Source: Vibrio sp. HI00D65 (GTDB lineage Bacteria; Pseudomonadota; Gammaproteobacteria; Enterobacterales; Vibrionaceae). Taken from it: a stretch of 64,000 nucleotides of DNA. Made by a program: the position numbers and the translations under genes. Shown piece after piece: positions 8,520-18,084 of this stretch. The stretch's first letter is position 1, and every line of letters starts with the position of its first letter. Below the pieces are notes generated by a model. That model was not told where the DNA came from. It saw only the letters and a program-made list of their open reading frames with translations, and did no database searches. The DNA lies in NCBI RefSeq assembly GCF_001635455.1, contig NZ_LWEH01000460.1:124001-188000 (forward strand). Direction: 5' to 3'.

Positions 8520-8710
8520 AAAAGTACTCCATTAATTAGTCCTAAAACATGACCGCACTAGTGAAAATTTAATTTCACTATGAGAGTATTACCTTTACTT
8601 ATGGATCATCATGCGTGGTATTTTAATGTTTTATATATCAATGGTTTATTTAAAAAGTGAAATGATAGTTTTTATTAAGATCTTAATAAAATGAAATAAG
8701 GAGATAAGTT

Positions 8711-9475
8711 ATCAACGCACTTATATATGATGTTTTTAGTGGAGAGTCGGCGAAAGGGAATCCTTGTGGGGTTGTTGAACTTGAACAATGGTTAGCAGAT
8801 TCGGAACTATTAGAAATAACACATCAACTAGCACAGCCTATTACTGCTTTTGTGAAGAAGTAGGGAAGACAGTTCGACATCCGCTGGTTTGCATTAGATG
8901 GTGAGATAAACCTTTGTGGTCACGGTAGTTTGGGGGCTGGTACTGATTTGATCGAGCGGTATAAGTTTGAAGAGGTTACTTTAAACAGTGATCATGGACA
9001 GGTCGTGATTTCTAGAAAAGACGGCCTATCTCAATTGGAACTGCCAAGCTGGAATGTTAAACCTTACGTTCAGTGGAGCGATGCTCCAATTGATCTGTCG
9101 GCTTTGAATCAGCCCGTTGTCGATGTATTCTCGACAAGAGATTTAGTGTTAGTGTTGGATTCAGAGGAAGCAGTAAGGAATTTTACTCCTGATTTTGAAC
9201 AGTATAAAAGAATCAATGACCTGCATGCTGTTATGGTGACGGCTAAAAGCTCGGATGATGGTTATGTACTTCGTTATTTTGCACCGAAGATCGGCATTTC
9301 AGAGGATTTAGCAACCGGATCTGCGCAGTGTTCACTGGCCCCATATTGGTTCGATAAGCTAGGAAAAGACAAACTCTCAGTTCGTCAGCTTTCTAGTGCT
9401 GGTGGGTGTTTTGAAGTGGAGAAGGGAGCCAACTCTTCGATTGTCGTATCTGCTAGAGTTGAATGCCGTCAGTGA
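8711..9475 (+). pseudogene. PhzF-family isomerase-like gene, interrupted
   Basis: The frame reads as a near-complete PhzF-like protein (about 254 codons; the family is usually 260-300 aa): INALIYDVFSGESAKGNPCG at the start, then FDIRWFALDGEINLCGHGSLGAG, and the C-terminal domain with YFAPKIGISEDLATGSAQCSL. Two defects are visible. An in-frame TAG occurs at 8861-8863 after TAFVKK. The expected start codon position (behind AAGGAGATAA) is GTT/ATC rather than ATG, with no in-frame start until 8930. The usual catalytic Glu of the SETAF segment is also replaced (QPITAF). It is followed by a second gene with an in-frame TAG. Sequencing error or suppression cannot be excluded. Confidence 0.8.
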
Positions 9476-9585
9476 AAGTGTGTTGAGTCTATGATCAATA
9501 CCGCGAACTAATTTTTGTTATCAATATTAAGGATTTGGATTAGATTACTCTGATGTAGATCCCAACAATAAAAAGAGAATAGCGA

Positions 9586-9969
9586 GTGAAGATTCATAGA
9601 ATTAACCCGACCAAGCGTTGGTCTGATGTAACTGTTTTTAATGGTATTGCAAGCTTTGTTGAAGTTGATGAGTCAGACACATCTGCGGGCATTTAGAGTC
9701 AGGTTCAACAAATCTTTGAGCAAGCTGAAGAGATGATGAGCCTGGTAAATAGCGATAAATCTCGCGTATTGTCGGTTACTATTTACCTAACGGATTTCGC
9801 TAACTTTGATGTGCTCAACGAAGTGTGGGAAGTATGGTTCCCTGAAGGGTGTGCTCCGAGCCGTGCATGTGTGAAAGCTGAACAGGCAAACCCTGAATTG
9901 TTCGTTGAAATGTCATTCATGGTTGCCGCCGGGGGAAAAGTTTCAATAAACCGACACACAGATAGATAA
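9586..9969 (+). pseudogene. RidA/YjgF-family gene, interrupted
   Basis: Starting at GTG 9586 the frame reads VKIHRINPTKRWSDVTVFNG, then ...DTSAGI, a TAG stop at 9694-9696, and continues in the same frame with the typical RidA core SQVQQIFEQAEEMMSLVNSD, VTIYLTDFANFDVLNEVWEVW and FPEGCAPSRACVKAE. RidA proteins (about 115-130 aa) deaminate reactive enamine/imine intermediates of amino acid metabolism. This one resembles the branch often found with amino acid oxidases. The C-terminus after VEMSFMVAAGG departs from the family ending and may also be altered. The undamaged pattern around the single stop suggests a recent mutation. Confidence 0.8.
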
Positions 9970-9970
9970 A

Positions 9971-10008
9971 ACAAAGCCACTCAGGTGATTCACTTGAGTG
10001 GCTTCTTT
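9971..10008. terminator. Bidirectional terminator between RidA-like gene and BCCT gene
   Basis: Stem AAGCCACTCA/TGAGTGGCTT with a short loop, an A-rich left flank and a T-rich right flank. It lies between convergent genes and could serve both. Confidence 0.8.
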
Positions 10009-10045
10009 GTTCGAAACACGAAACTGAGGTTAGTCGGCGTTGGTA

Positions 10046-11632
10046 TTAAGCGATGCCTTGCTCTTTTGCCATCTGTGTCGCGATCTTAGGTGCATGCCAT
10101 AAACATGGTAGTAAGATGAATGACACAGGAACGGCAGTAATAACAATGAACGACTGTAGCGCAGATATACCGCCAGAGCCCATTGAGATAAGCGCGATGG
10201 CCACAGCACCCATGATGATACCCCAGAAGGTGCGTACCGCTGCGTTTGGCTCTGTGGTGCCTGTCATAACCACACTGATGGTGTAGGTCATTGAGTCACC
10301 TGTCGTTACGATGAACGTGGTGGTCAGGATAAGGAACAGTATCGCAATCAGAGTTGGAAGTGGCAGTTGTGCAGTGATAGCCAGTAACACTGCAGGAAGG
10401 TTGAAGCCTTCAAACGCACTGGAAATCACACCAGGGTTTTCTAACTCAAACGCTAAACCGCTACCACCAACGATGCTGAACCAGAAGCAGGTTACCAGTG
10501 GAGCAACGATGCTAATTGACACTATCATTTGGCGAATCGTTCGGCCGCGTGAAATGCGAGCAATAAAGATTGCCATCATTGGCCCATAACCTAAGAACCA
10601 ACCCCAGAAGAATACCGTCCAACCACCAAGCCACGCTGTATCTTGGCGATAAAGCGCCATAGGGATGAAGTTATCGATCATTTCACCCATGCCTTGCAAG
10701 TAGCCATCAACGATGAAGCTGGTTGGGCCGACAAGAAGGATATAGCCGATAAGACACACAGACAAGATGATGTTGTAACGGCTAACCAGTTGGATGCCTT
10801 TGTTCACGCCGCTCAATGCAGATAGGGTGTACATGGCGATGGCGAGTAGAATGACGACGCTCTGAGTCGTAAAGCTGTCTGAGATACCAAACAGTTCACT
10901 TAACGCATAACTGATTTGAAGACCTAAGAAACCAATTGGACCGATAGTACCTGCAGCCACAGCAACAATGCTACACGCGTCGACTACGTTACCGATCCAG
11001 CTATTAATCGCTTTCTCGCCCAGTAGTGGATAAAGCAAAGTACGCGGTTTAAGAGGAAGCCCTTTATCGTAGTGAAGGCGCATCAGCACGATAGAGGATA
11101 AGCCCCCTAAGATTGCCCAAGCAAGAAAGCCCCAGTGCATGAAAGACTGAGATAGGGCGTTGAACGCCATTGCTTGAGGAGCAGCGTTGCCGTATAGAGG
11201 CGGAGCAGAAACGAAGTGAGCAATAGGCTCTGCTGCTGCCCAAAATACACCACCGCCTGCGAGCAGCGTACATAAGACAATCGACATCCATTTGAATGTG
11301 GTCATTTCAGGAAGGGCAAGTTTACCCAAACGAACGTGACCTGTGCGTCCTAGTGCAAGTACTAAGCCGATAATGAAGTTGAGTAGTAAGAGAACCTGCC
11401 AAAAAGCACCAAACCATTTAGTCGAATAACTAAAACCGATGTTCACAAGTTCTGATAACACCGAGGTGTTGGTGAAGGCAAGTATGACAAAGAGGGTTAA
11501 AAAGCTCCCACTTAGCCAAAATACTGGATTTCCAAGCTCCAGTTTTTCACCCAAAGATTGGGCTTTAGTGAAGTTAATAGAAGTAGATTCTGCGTTGATG
11601 TTTTCGTTGGCGACTTGCGTCAAGTTGGACAT
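10046..11632 (-). CDS. BCCT-family transporter
   Basis: Sodium- or proton-coupled carrier of the betaine/carnitine/choline family in the inner membrane, about 528 aa from MSNLTQVANEN. That start has GAAGAAATA before it; the frame extends 16 codons further upstream but without a better site. About twelve membrane helices are visible. Family signatures: VFWAAAEPIAHF (the GVGEP-like glycine region and helix 4 Trp), and WTVFFWGWFLGYGPMMAIFIARISRGRTIRQM in helix 8/loop 8. The glycine-betaine-type aromatic box is not complete by eye, so the substrate (betaine, choline, carnitine or another trimethylamine or amino acid) is left open. The RidA-like and PhzF-like genes nearby hint at an amino-acid-linked role, weakly. 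Confidence 0.9.
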   Translation of the reverse strand: MSNLTQVANENINAESTSINFTKAQSLGEKLELGNPVFWLSGSFLTLFVILAFTNTSVLSELVNIGFSYSTKWFGAFWQVLLLLNFIIGLVLALGRTGHVRLGKLALPEMTTFKWMSIVLCTLLAGGGVFWAAAEPIAHFVSAPPLYGNAAPQAMAFNALSQSFMHWGFLAWAILGGLSSIVLMRLHYDKGLPLKPRTLLYPLLGEKAINSWIGNVVDACSIVAVAAGTIGPIGFLGLQISYALSELFGISDSFTTQSVVILLAIAMYTLSALSGVNKGIQLVSRYNIILSVCLIGYILLVGPTSFIVDGYLQGMGEMIDNFIPMALYRQDTAWLGGWTVFFWGWFLGYGPMMAIFIARISRGRTIRQMIVSISIVAPLVTCFWFSIVGGSGLAFELENPGVISSAFEGFNLPAVLLAITAQLPLPTLIAILFLILTTTFIVTTGDSMTYTISVVMTGTTEPNAAVRTFWGIIMGAVAIALISMGSGGISALQSFIVITAVPVSFILLPCLWHAPKIATQMAKEQGIA

Positions 11633-12108
11633 TATTTCTTCGCTATATTTGGCTCTTTCAAGCCTATGTATTTCTCCCACACTTGCATTGGAAATGTGAG
11701 GTTCGTCAAAAAAAGACGCGATACTATCACAGTTGTTAAGAAAAAGTGGGCGAATTTAGAAAAGAAATCGGTTCTATGGCTAAATCACTCCCTTTTGGTT
11801 AGTTTTAAGACGAAATTTCAGAACGAATGAATAAAGTCGATATGAATAGAGTTTTGTAATTAATGAAGTGAGTTAGGCGATATTTTTTAGCGTACCGAAA
11901 TAAATTTAATATTAGTTGTTCGTGCAAAATAAGTGTCGGCTCATTGCATGCTATAAACAAATTAATGCGAGTCATTTTATAAATATCGAATATTTTAGGT
12001 GTTAAATTGGCACTATTACCTACAGTTGTTTTGCAAAGAGATTTAAGTGGTGAGAAATATGACACTTAAATTAAGCATCTTGAAACAATAACTTAAGGGA
12101 CAGCTAAC
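11633..12108. other. Intergenic region between BCCT and chitinase genes
   Basis: Divergent promoter region of about 475 bases, AT-rich. No stable RNA fold or gene-like frame was recognised. It must hold the promoters for the transporter (minus) and the chitinase (plus). The chitinase ATG is preceded by AAGGGACAG. Confidence 0.5.
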
Positions 12109-15100
12109 ATGCACCTAAACCAAGGAAGAGTGGCCAAGAAGGTTTTTACACTCAGTACTCTCACCGCGTCATGCTTAATGGCATTCAACAGCTACGCGGC
12201 TGTTGATTGTTCAAAGTTAGAAGCGTGGGATTCTGCCACGGTATACACCGGTGGTGATCAGGTTTCACATGACGGCAGCGCTTACTCAGCGAATTACTGG
12301 AATCAAAACAACAACCCGAGCCAATTTGAAGGTGACTACGCACAATGGAAAAGGATTGATGTGTGTAGCGGCGGAGGCGGCGGTGGCACGCCAAATGAAG
12401 CGCCAACTGCTTCGTTAACAGCACCTACCGTGTCAGATGTGATCGTTGAGGGTGATAATGTCGTGTTAAGTGCTACGGCACTCGATGCTGATGGTAGTGT
12501 TGCTTCAGTAGAATTCTTTGTAGATGGTACTTCCGTCGCAGTAGTAACAGCGGCACCATTTGAAGCGACTTGGGCAGCAACGTCGGGCAGCCATCAGGTT
12601 TCTGTTGTTGCAACAGACAATGAAGGTGCATCGAGTGCAGCAAGCGCGGTATCTGTTTCTGTTGATTCACTGCAACCTGGCAATGAAGCGCCAACGGTAT
12701 CAGTTGCACTTTCAGCGGCTTCTGTTGATGTAGGTGGCGTGGTAACACTCACTGCAATGGCTGCAGACAGCGATGGTACGGTTGATAAAGTCGATTTCTA
12801 TGTGGCAGGTTCTTTAGTTGGAACGGCTGCAACAAGCCCCTATGCGCTTGACTACACAACCACTCAAGCAGGTACTTTGTCTGTATACGCAAAAGCGACC
12901 GACGATCAAGGTGCAACAACGGAATCAGCCTTGGCTTCTTTGAAGGTGAATGGTGCTCCAACGGTGAGTACATGTCGTCCTGATGGCCTGTATCAAATGC
13001 AAGGTGTCGATGTTCCTTACTGTACAATTTACGATGATAAAGGCCGTGAGAAAATGGGCGTGGATCACCCTCGTCGTGTGATTGGCTACTTTACCAGTTG
13101 GCGTGCAGGAGACGACCCGCAAGCGTCTTACTTAGTGAATGATATTCCTTGGGAACAACTCACACACATTAACTACGCGTTCGTGAGCATCGGTTCAGAT
13201 GGCAAAGTGAACGTTGGTGACGTAAACGATCCAAATAATGCTGCTGTCGGTAAAGAGTGGCCGGGAGTAGAGGTTGACCCTGCATTAGGCTTTAAAGGTC
13301 ACTTTGGTGCGCTCGCAACTGCGAAGAAAAAACACGGTGTTAAAACACTAATCTCAATTGGTGGTTGGGCTGAGACTGGTGGCCACTTTGCCACAGACGG
13401 TAGCCGTGTAGCTGACGGTGGTTTCTACACTATGACGACCAATGCTGATGGCTCAATCAACCATCAAGGCATCGAAACGTTCGCGACGTCAGCGGTTGAA
13501 ATGCTGCGTAAGTATCAATTCGATGGTCTAGATATTGATTACGAGTATCCAACTTCAATGGCTGGTGCGGGTAACCCATACGACAAAGATTTCATGGAAC
13601 CACGTCGACAGTACCTATGGGCTTCATACCAAGTACTGATGAAAGTATTGCGTGAGAAGCTTGATGTGGCGTCTGCTGAAGATGGCAATCACTACATGTT
13701 AACTATCGCGGCACCTTCTTCTGGCTACCTGTTGCGCGGTATGGAAACATTCGATGTCACTCAATATCTTGATTACGTGAACATCATGTCTTACGATCTT
13801 CACGGTGCTTGGAACGATCACGTTGGCCATAACGCTGCCTTGTTCGATACAGGTAAAGATTCAGAGCTAGCACAGTGGAACGTATACGACACGGCGGCTT
13901 ATGGCGGTATTGGCTACCTGAACACGGATTGGGCTTACCATTACTTCCGCGGTTCAATGCCAGCTGGTCGCATTAACATCGGTGTGCCTTACTACACGCG
14001 TGGTTGGCAGGGTGTAACAGGTGGTGAAAATGGTCTTTGGGGCCGAGCTGCACTGCCTAATCAATCTGAATGTGCCGCTGGTACAGGTGAAGGCGAGAAG
14101 AACAACTGTGGTCACGGCGCGATTGGTATCGATAACATGTGGCACGATACCGACCCTAAAGGAAACGAAATGGGCGCAGGTTCGAACCCAATGTGGCATG
14201 CGAAGAACCTAGAGAAAGGCATTTGGGGGTCTTATGCGGATGCTTACAAGCTTGATCCTGTAAACGATCCAACAGATGTTCTAAGAGGCACTTACACGCG
14301 TAACTACGACAGCGTGGCGGTTGCACCTTGGCTATGGAATGCTGAAAAAGGCGTGTTCCTTTCTACGGAAGATAAAGAGTCTATCAACGTGAAAGCGGAC
14401 TACGTTATCGACAAAGAAATCGGCGGCATCATGTTCTGGGAACTGGCTGGCGACTACAACTGTTATGTACTTGATGCAAGTGGCAACCGCACAACGGTTG
14501 ATACCACAGAGCAAGCGTGTAACACCGGTAACGGTGAGTTCCACATGGGTAACACAATGACTAAAGCTATCTACGATAAGTTTAAGTCGGCAACGCCGTA
14601 TGGCAACAAAGTCGCGACTGGTGCAATTCCTACCGAAGCATTAGACATCGCAGTATCTGTTGGTGGTTTCAAAGTCGGTGACCAAAACTACCCAATTAAT
14701 CCTAAGATCACGTTTACCAACAATACGGGTCAAGCACTGCTTGGCGGTACAGAGTTCCAGTTTGATATTCCTGTATCTGCACCAGACAACGCGAAAGACC
14801 AATCTGGTGGTGGTTTGACTGTGATTGCGTCGGGTCATACTCGTGCGGATAACATTGGTGGCTTAGACGGTACTATGCACCGTGTAGCTTTCACATTACC
14901 TGCATGGAAAGAACTGCCTGCTGGTGGCGTGTATGAACTGGACATGGTGTATTACTTACCAATTTCAGGCCCTGCAAACTATGCCGTTAACGTAGGTGGT
15001 GTCGATTATGCCTTTAGCTTTGAGCAACCAGATTTACCTTTAGGTGATATCAGTTCTGGTGGCGGTAACCCTGGCGACGGTGGCACAAACCCTGGCACTT

Positions 15101-15276
15101 GTGATACTGCAGGCTTAACAGTGTACCCAGATCTGCCTCAGAAAGACTGGGCCGGCAACCCAAGCCATGCTAATACGGGTGACCAAGTGGTTCACAATGG
15201 CAGCATTTACCAAGCTAACTGGTGGACAAGTTCTGAGCCGGGCAGTGACGGTAGCTGGACCAAAGTGTGTTCATAG
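12109..15276 (+). CDS. Secreted multidomain GH18 chitinase
   Basis: Extracellular chitinase of 1055 aa. Order: signal peptide (about 1-30, ending FNSYAA); CBM5/12 chitin-binding domain (about 32-88); Gly-rich linker; two Ig-like repeats (about 98-190 and 195-285), each with the pattern SVEFFVDGT / KVDFYVAGS; GH18 catalytic barrel (about 310-810) with LISIGGW and the catalytic DGLDIDYE at residues 472-479 (Glu-479 is the expected acid/base); a ChiC-type C-terminal domain (about 835-990); Gly/Pro linker; and a second CBM5/12 domain (about 1003-1055) with the YQANWWT signature. It hydrolyses chitin and releases oligosaccharides for uptake. It stands as a single transcription unit ended by a strong terminator. 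Confidence 0.96.
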   Translation: MHLNQGRVAKKVFTLSTLTASCLMAFNSYAAVDCSKLEAWDSATVYTGGDQVSHDGSAYSANYWNQNNNPSQFEGDYAQWKRIDVCSGGGGGGTPNEAPTASLTAPTVSDVIVEGDNVVLSATALDADGSVASVEFFVDGTSVAVVTAAPFEATWAATSGSHQVSVVATDNEGASSAASAVSVSVDSLQPGNEAPTVSVALSAASVDVGGVVTLTAMAADSDGTVDKVDFYVAGSLVGTAATSPYALDYTTTQAGTLSVYAKATDDQGATTESALASLKVNGAPTVSTCRPDGLYQMQGVDVPYCTIYDDKGREKMGVDHPRRVIGYFTSWRAGDDPQASYLVNDIPWEQLTHINYAFVSIGSDGKVNVGDVNDPNNAAVGKEWPGVEVDPALGFKGHFGALATAKKKHGVKTLISIGGWAETGGHFATDGSRVADGGFYTMTTNADGSINHQGIETFATSAVEMLRKYQFDGLDIDYEYPTSMAGAGNPYDKDFMEPRRQYLWASYQVLMKVLREKLDVASAEDGNHYMLTIAAPSSGYLLRGMETFDVTQYLDYVNIMSYDLHGAWNDHVGHNAALFDTGKDSELAQWNVYDTAAYGGIGYLNTDWAYHYFRGSMPAGRINIGVPYYTRGWQGVTGGENGLWGRAALPNQSECAAGTGEGEKNNCGHGAIGIDNMWHDTDPKGNEMGAGSNPMWHAKNLEKGIWGSYADAYKLDPVNDPTDVLRGTYTRNYDSVAVAPWLWNAEKGVFLSTEDKESINVKADYVIDKEIGGIMFWELAGDYNCYVLDASGNRTTVDTTEQACNTGNGEFHMGNTMTKAIYDKFKSATPYGNKVATGAIPTEALDIAVSVGGFKVGDQNYPINPKITFTNNTGQALLGGTEFQFDIPVSAPDNAKDQSGGGLTVIASGHTRADNIGGLDGTMHRVAFTLPAWKELPAGGVYELDMVYYLPISGPANYAVNVGGVDYAFSFEQPDLPLGDISSGGGNPGDGGTNPGTCDTAGLTVYPDLPQKDWAGNPSHANTGDQVVHNGSIYQANWWTSSEPGSDGSWTKVCS

Positions 15277-15346
15277 TATTGATGTGTTGATAGGGGTGAG
15301 AGCCTTCTAGCTTAGTCTCCTAAGACAAACCACATAACGTAGAGTT

Positions 15347-15382
15347 AAACGCCGAACTCAATCCTGTTCGGCGTTTTTTATT
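15347..15382 (+). terminator. Terminator after chitinase
   Basis: Stem AACGCCGAA(C)/(G)TTCGGCGTT followed by TTTTTATT, 70 bases after the chitinase stop. Confidence 0.88.
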
Positions 15383-15466
15383 CATGGTCTTACTATGTTT
15401 TACGCCTGCTATGTCTGAACGGTGAAAAAGTAGAAGGTAGTGAGCGTGTAGAGGAATAACAGATAT

Positions 15467-15505
15467 AAAAAAGCCCAAATAGATCGCTCTACTTGGGCTT
15501 TTTCA
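15467..15505. terminator. Bidirectional terminator
   Basis: Stem AAAAGCCCAAAT/ACTTGGGCTTTTT flanked by A-rich and T-rich runs. It lies just past the stop of the minus-strand small membrane protein and also faces transcription from the chitinase side. Confidence 0.8.
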
Positions 15506-15533
15506 GAATAGTTTGAAATCGCTAGTCGCTAAA

Positions 15534-15788
15534 TTAAGCTTTTGCTTCTTTCATCGCTTCCGCTTTTTTTTCCTTTTGCATTTTTGCAAGGAAGTAGATG
15601 TTTACACATGCGATGAAGCCGTTGGTTGCAACCACTGGCCAAGCGTCAATCATAACGCCGTATGCTGTGAAGAGTGCACAGCCAATGAAGTTAAGGACAC
15701 GTAGGCGAACGATATCTTTCATTGTTAACGAAATTGCGACCATAATAGATGCAGCGTAACCTAAAATCTCAACCATATTGAATTCCAT
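15534..15788 (-). CDS. Small YgjV-like inner-membrane protein
   Basis: An 84-residue membrane protein with two or three helices (about 6-25, 31-47, 50-69) and a Lys/Glu/Ala-rich cytoplasmic tail. The motif LGYAASIMVAISLTMKDIVRLRVLNFIGCALFTAYG resembles the YgjV/sugar-transporter-like half-unit proteins. Relatives in vibrios are often labelled uroporphyrinogen decarboxylase, which the sequence does not support. The first ATG has AAGAGGG before it. Function unknown. Confidence 0.75.
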   Translation of the reverse strand: MEFNMVEILGYAASIMVAISLTMKDIVRLRVLNFIGCALFTAYGVMIDAWPVVATNGFIACVNIYFLAKMQKEKKAEAMKEAKA

Positions 15789-16055
15789 TGTTTGACCCTC
15801 TTAAATTTGCCGATACTTTGTCGGTACCAATTCTTCTCTTCATGAGATGATTGAGGAAGCTCCGTGCCTCGAATGGTCTGGTTATGTTTAACGGGGTAGA
15901 CTATACCAACTCCGTTTTTGTGATTAAACCTCCAAAATAGGTAGAAGTGAAGGTTAGCGATTACGCAAACGTTTAATGCATTTTGCCTAACATAATTATT
16001 AGTTATGTTGGTGGTTGAACTAATAGTTATTGATGTATAGGTAAAGGCTCTAACT

Positions 16056-16554
16056 ATGATAAAACGATCCATTTGTGGAACACAAAGTATAAAGATCGCT
16101 GTGCTTATGAACTTGATGACCATTGGGCTGACGGCATGTACGACTCAAGATCAACTGCCTGTGCATGATTATGGTGTCGTTACTAGCGGTGACTTCGAGT
16201 TTATGACAAATGGCGTCAAAACTTATTCATGGCACCCACAATCAGAACAGGTATATCTTTCTAAGAAATACAATGAAACCGTCGTGACTGACATGGTACG
16301 TGATGCGATTCAAGAGCAGCAAACTGAAAAGGGCACCGCTTAGAGAAAGCTAGAGGTGTTTGTGACGTGGTGGTTGGCTTTGGCCTAGCCGAAAAGGTAC
16401 TTTATAGATTGTGTTTTCAGTGCCAAACTCTCAGGAGGTCCAGTGGCGAGCGCGAGCGCAAACAGATCTTCAGGCGGATCTTGAAGAAAGTGAGAGCGAA
16501 GAATGAATTTTTGGTCTTGTGGAGATGCTATTTAGACAAATGCCAGGGAGATAA
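16056..16554 (+). pseudogene. Decayed DUF4136-type lipoprotein
   Basis: The first frame gives a lipoprotein start (MIKRSICGTQ..., lipobox LTAC at Cys-28), then FEFMTNGVKTYSWHP and VTDMVRDAIQEQQTEKG, as in DUF4136 lipoproteins, and stops at 16341-16343. The family sequence continues in other frames. After a frameshift near 16326 it reads KGHRLEKARGVCDVVVGFGLAEK. After a further shift and a probable internal loss it reads GTL, TAG, IVFSVPNSQEVQWRARAQ, a second stop, and IFGLVEMLFRQMPGR, ending with TAA at 16552. The piecewise match to the beginning, middle and end of one family is strong evidence of a dead gene. A truncated 95-aa lipoprotein could still be made. Confidence 0.75.
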
Positions 16555-16735
16555 AAAGCTAAGTGAGAAGAGTATTTGCTTGGTCAATATTAACGGTTAG
16601 AAAAATGAACAGATCGCAGAATATACTTTTTTTATTTGTAACTAAAGGTACATTTGCGTAAAGCAACGTAAAGTTCGCGCTTCTTTTGCTAGCATTTGTC
16701 TATACTGGTTAAAATGTTAACTTAGGTTTAATTCA

Positions 16736-17920
16736 ATGAAACTGTTCTCCAAATACTCTCTCCCTTTATTAAGTATATTCATTGTAAGTAACGCAGCGAT
16801 GGTTAGCACAGCAGCTATCGCCGCCCCTACTATAGTACCAGCCCCGCCTAGTTTAGGTGCGAAAGGGTATGTGTTAATCGACTTTAATTCTGGTGATGTG
16901 CTCGTCGAAAAAAATGCACACACCAAGTTGAATCCAGCAAGCTTGACTAAACTGATGACCAGCTATGTGGCAGGTCAGGAGATGAAGCGAGGCAACATCT
17001 CCGCTGATGATAAAATCAGAATCAGTGAAAACGCTTGGGCAAAGAATTTCCCTGACTCTTCAAAAATGTTCATCGAAGTAAATACTGACGTCGTGATGAT
17101 GGATCTATACCGAGGCTTGATTATTCAATCGGGTAACGATGCCAGTGTTGCGATTGCAGAGCATGTAGCTGGTTCTCAAGATGCCTTTGTTGATTTGATG
17201 AACTCTTGGGCTGCTTCGCTTAAATTGGAAAACACTCACTTTGCTAATGCGCATGGTTTAGACGCAGACGACTTATATTCAACGCCTTACGATATCGCAA
17301 TGCTTGGCCGAGCGATCATTAAAGATCTTCCAGATGTATATGGCTTATACAGTGAGCGTTCTTTCAGTTACAACGGCATCACGCAACACAACCGCAATGG
17401 CTTGCTCCGTGACAGAAGCTTAACGGTTGATGGCATGAAGACGGGTTACACCTCGGGTGCGGGCTACAGCTTAGCGAGCTCGGCAACACAAGGTGAAATG
17501 AGACTTATCGCAGTGGTGATGGGCGCATCAAGTGTTAAAAGTCGTGAGTCAGACAGTAAGCAGCTTTTAAGTTACGGCTTCCGATTCTTCGATACGCTTA
17601 ATGTCCACCAAGGCGGCGACCAAGTGGTTGAAGAGAAAGTGTGGTTTGGCGACCAAGACACTTTGAAGCTTGGGGTTGCAGAAGACACGTTTATCACGCT
17701 ACCTAAGTCAGACAGCAAAAAGCTAACCGCATCTATCGAATTAAACTCGGAACTCAAAGCGCCGATTACAGAGGGTCAAATTCTAGGTGTCGTTCATTAC
17801 ACGGTTGATGGTGAAGATGTTCAAACTCAGCCTTTGATCGCACTTGAATCGGTTGAACAAGGTGGCTTGTTCAAACGTTTGATGGACTACATTAAATTGT
17901 TCTTCTCAAGTCTGTTCTAA
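16736..17920 (+). CDS. dacA: D-alanyl-D-alanine carboxypeptidase (PBP5/6 type)
   Basis: Penicillin-binding DD-carboxypeptidase of 394 aa that trims the terminal D-Ala of peptidoglycan pentapeptides in the periplasm. A signal peptide ends near residue 30 (AAIAA). The active-site SLTK is at Ser-69/Lys-72, the SGN triad lies in IQSGNDASVA, and KTG lies in GMKTGYTSGAG. The C-terminal PBP5-type beta domain follows, and the last ~15 residues (FKRLMDYIKLFFSSLF) form the amphipathic membrane anchor. Length and order match E. coli DacA/DacC. It is a lone gene with a terminator after it. Confidence 0.96.
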   Translation: MKLFSKYSLPLLSIFIVSNAAMVSTAAIAAPTIVPAPPSLGAKGYVLIDFNSGDVLVEKNAHTKLNPASLTKLMTSYVAGQEMKRGNISADDKIRISENAWAKNFPDSSKMFIEVNTDVVMMDLYRGLIIQSGNDASVAIAEHVAGSQDAFVDLMNSWAASLKLENTHFANAHGLDADDLYSTPYDIAMLGRAIIKDLPDVYGLYSERSFSYNGITQHNRNGLLRDRSLTVDGMKTGYTSGAGYSLASSATQGEMRLIAVVMGASSVKSRESDSKQLLSYGFRFFDTLNVHQGGDQVVEEKVWFGDQDTLKLGVAEDTFITLPKSDSKKLTASIELNSELKAPITEGQILGVVHYTVDGEDVQTQPLIALESVEQGGLFKRLMDYIKLFFSSLF

Positions 17921-17953
17921 GCGAACTGACACCAGAACGAAAAGTAAAATGAA

Positions 17954-17990
17954 TGGGCGCTGTGATTTGATCACGGCGCCTTTTGTTGTT
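17954..17990 (+). terminator. Terminator after dacA
   Basis: Stem GGCGC(T)GTGAT / ATCACGGCGCC with a very short loop, followed by TTTTGTTGTT, about 35 bases after the dacA stop. Confidence 0.8.
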
Positions 17991-18084
17991 TCAGAACTGG
18001 ACAAAGCGAGGTGAATAACGTTCTTTATTAGCAGTCGCTGATGGTTTCGATTACTATACGCAAAATTTAGCAGTGTAGTTACTT

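Noticed and set aside
11805..12065. 86-codon minus-strand frame upstream of the chitinase
   Set aside because: AT-rich with no ribosome site or protein-like pattern; it lies in a promoter region.
12185..13122. Several antisense open frames inside the chitinase gene
   Set aside because: They follow from the repetitive Ig-like coding region and have low-complexity translations without start sites.
16367..16600. 77-codon frame after the small lipoprotein as an independent gene
   Set aside because: Its beginning (VVVGFGLAEK) is the middle of the decayed DUF4136 gene; the rest is frameshifted nonsense.
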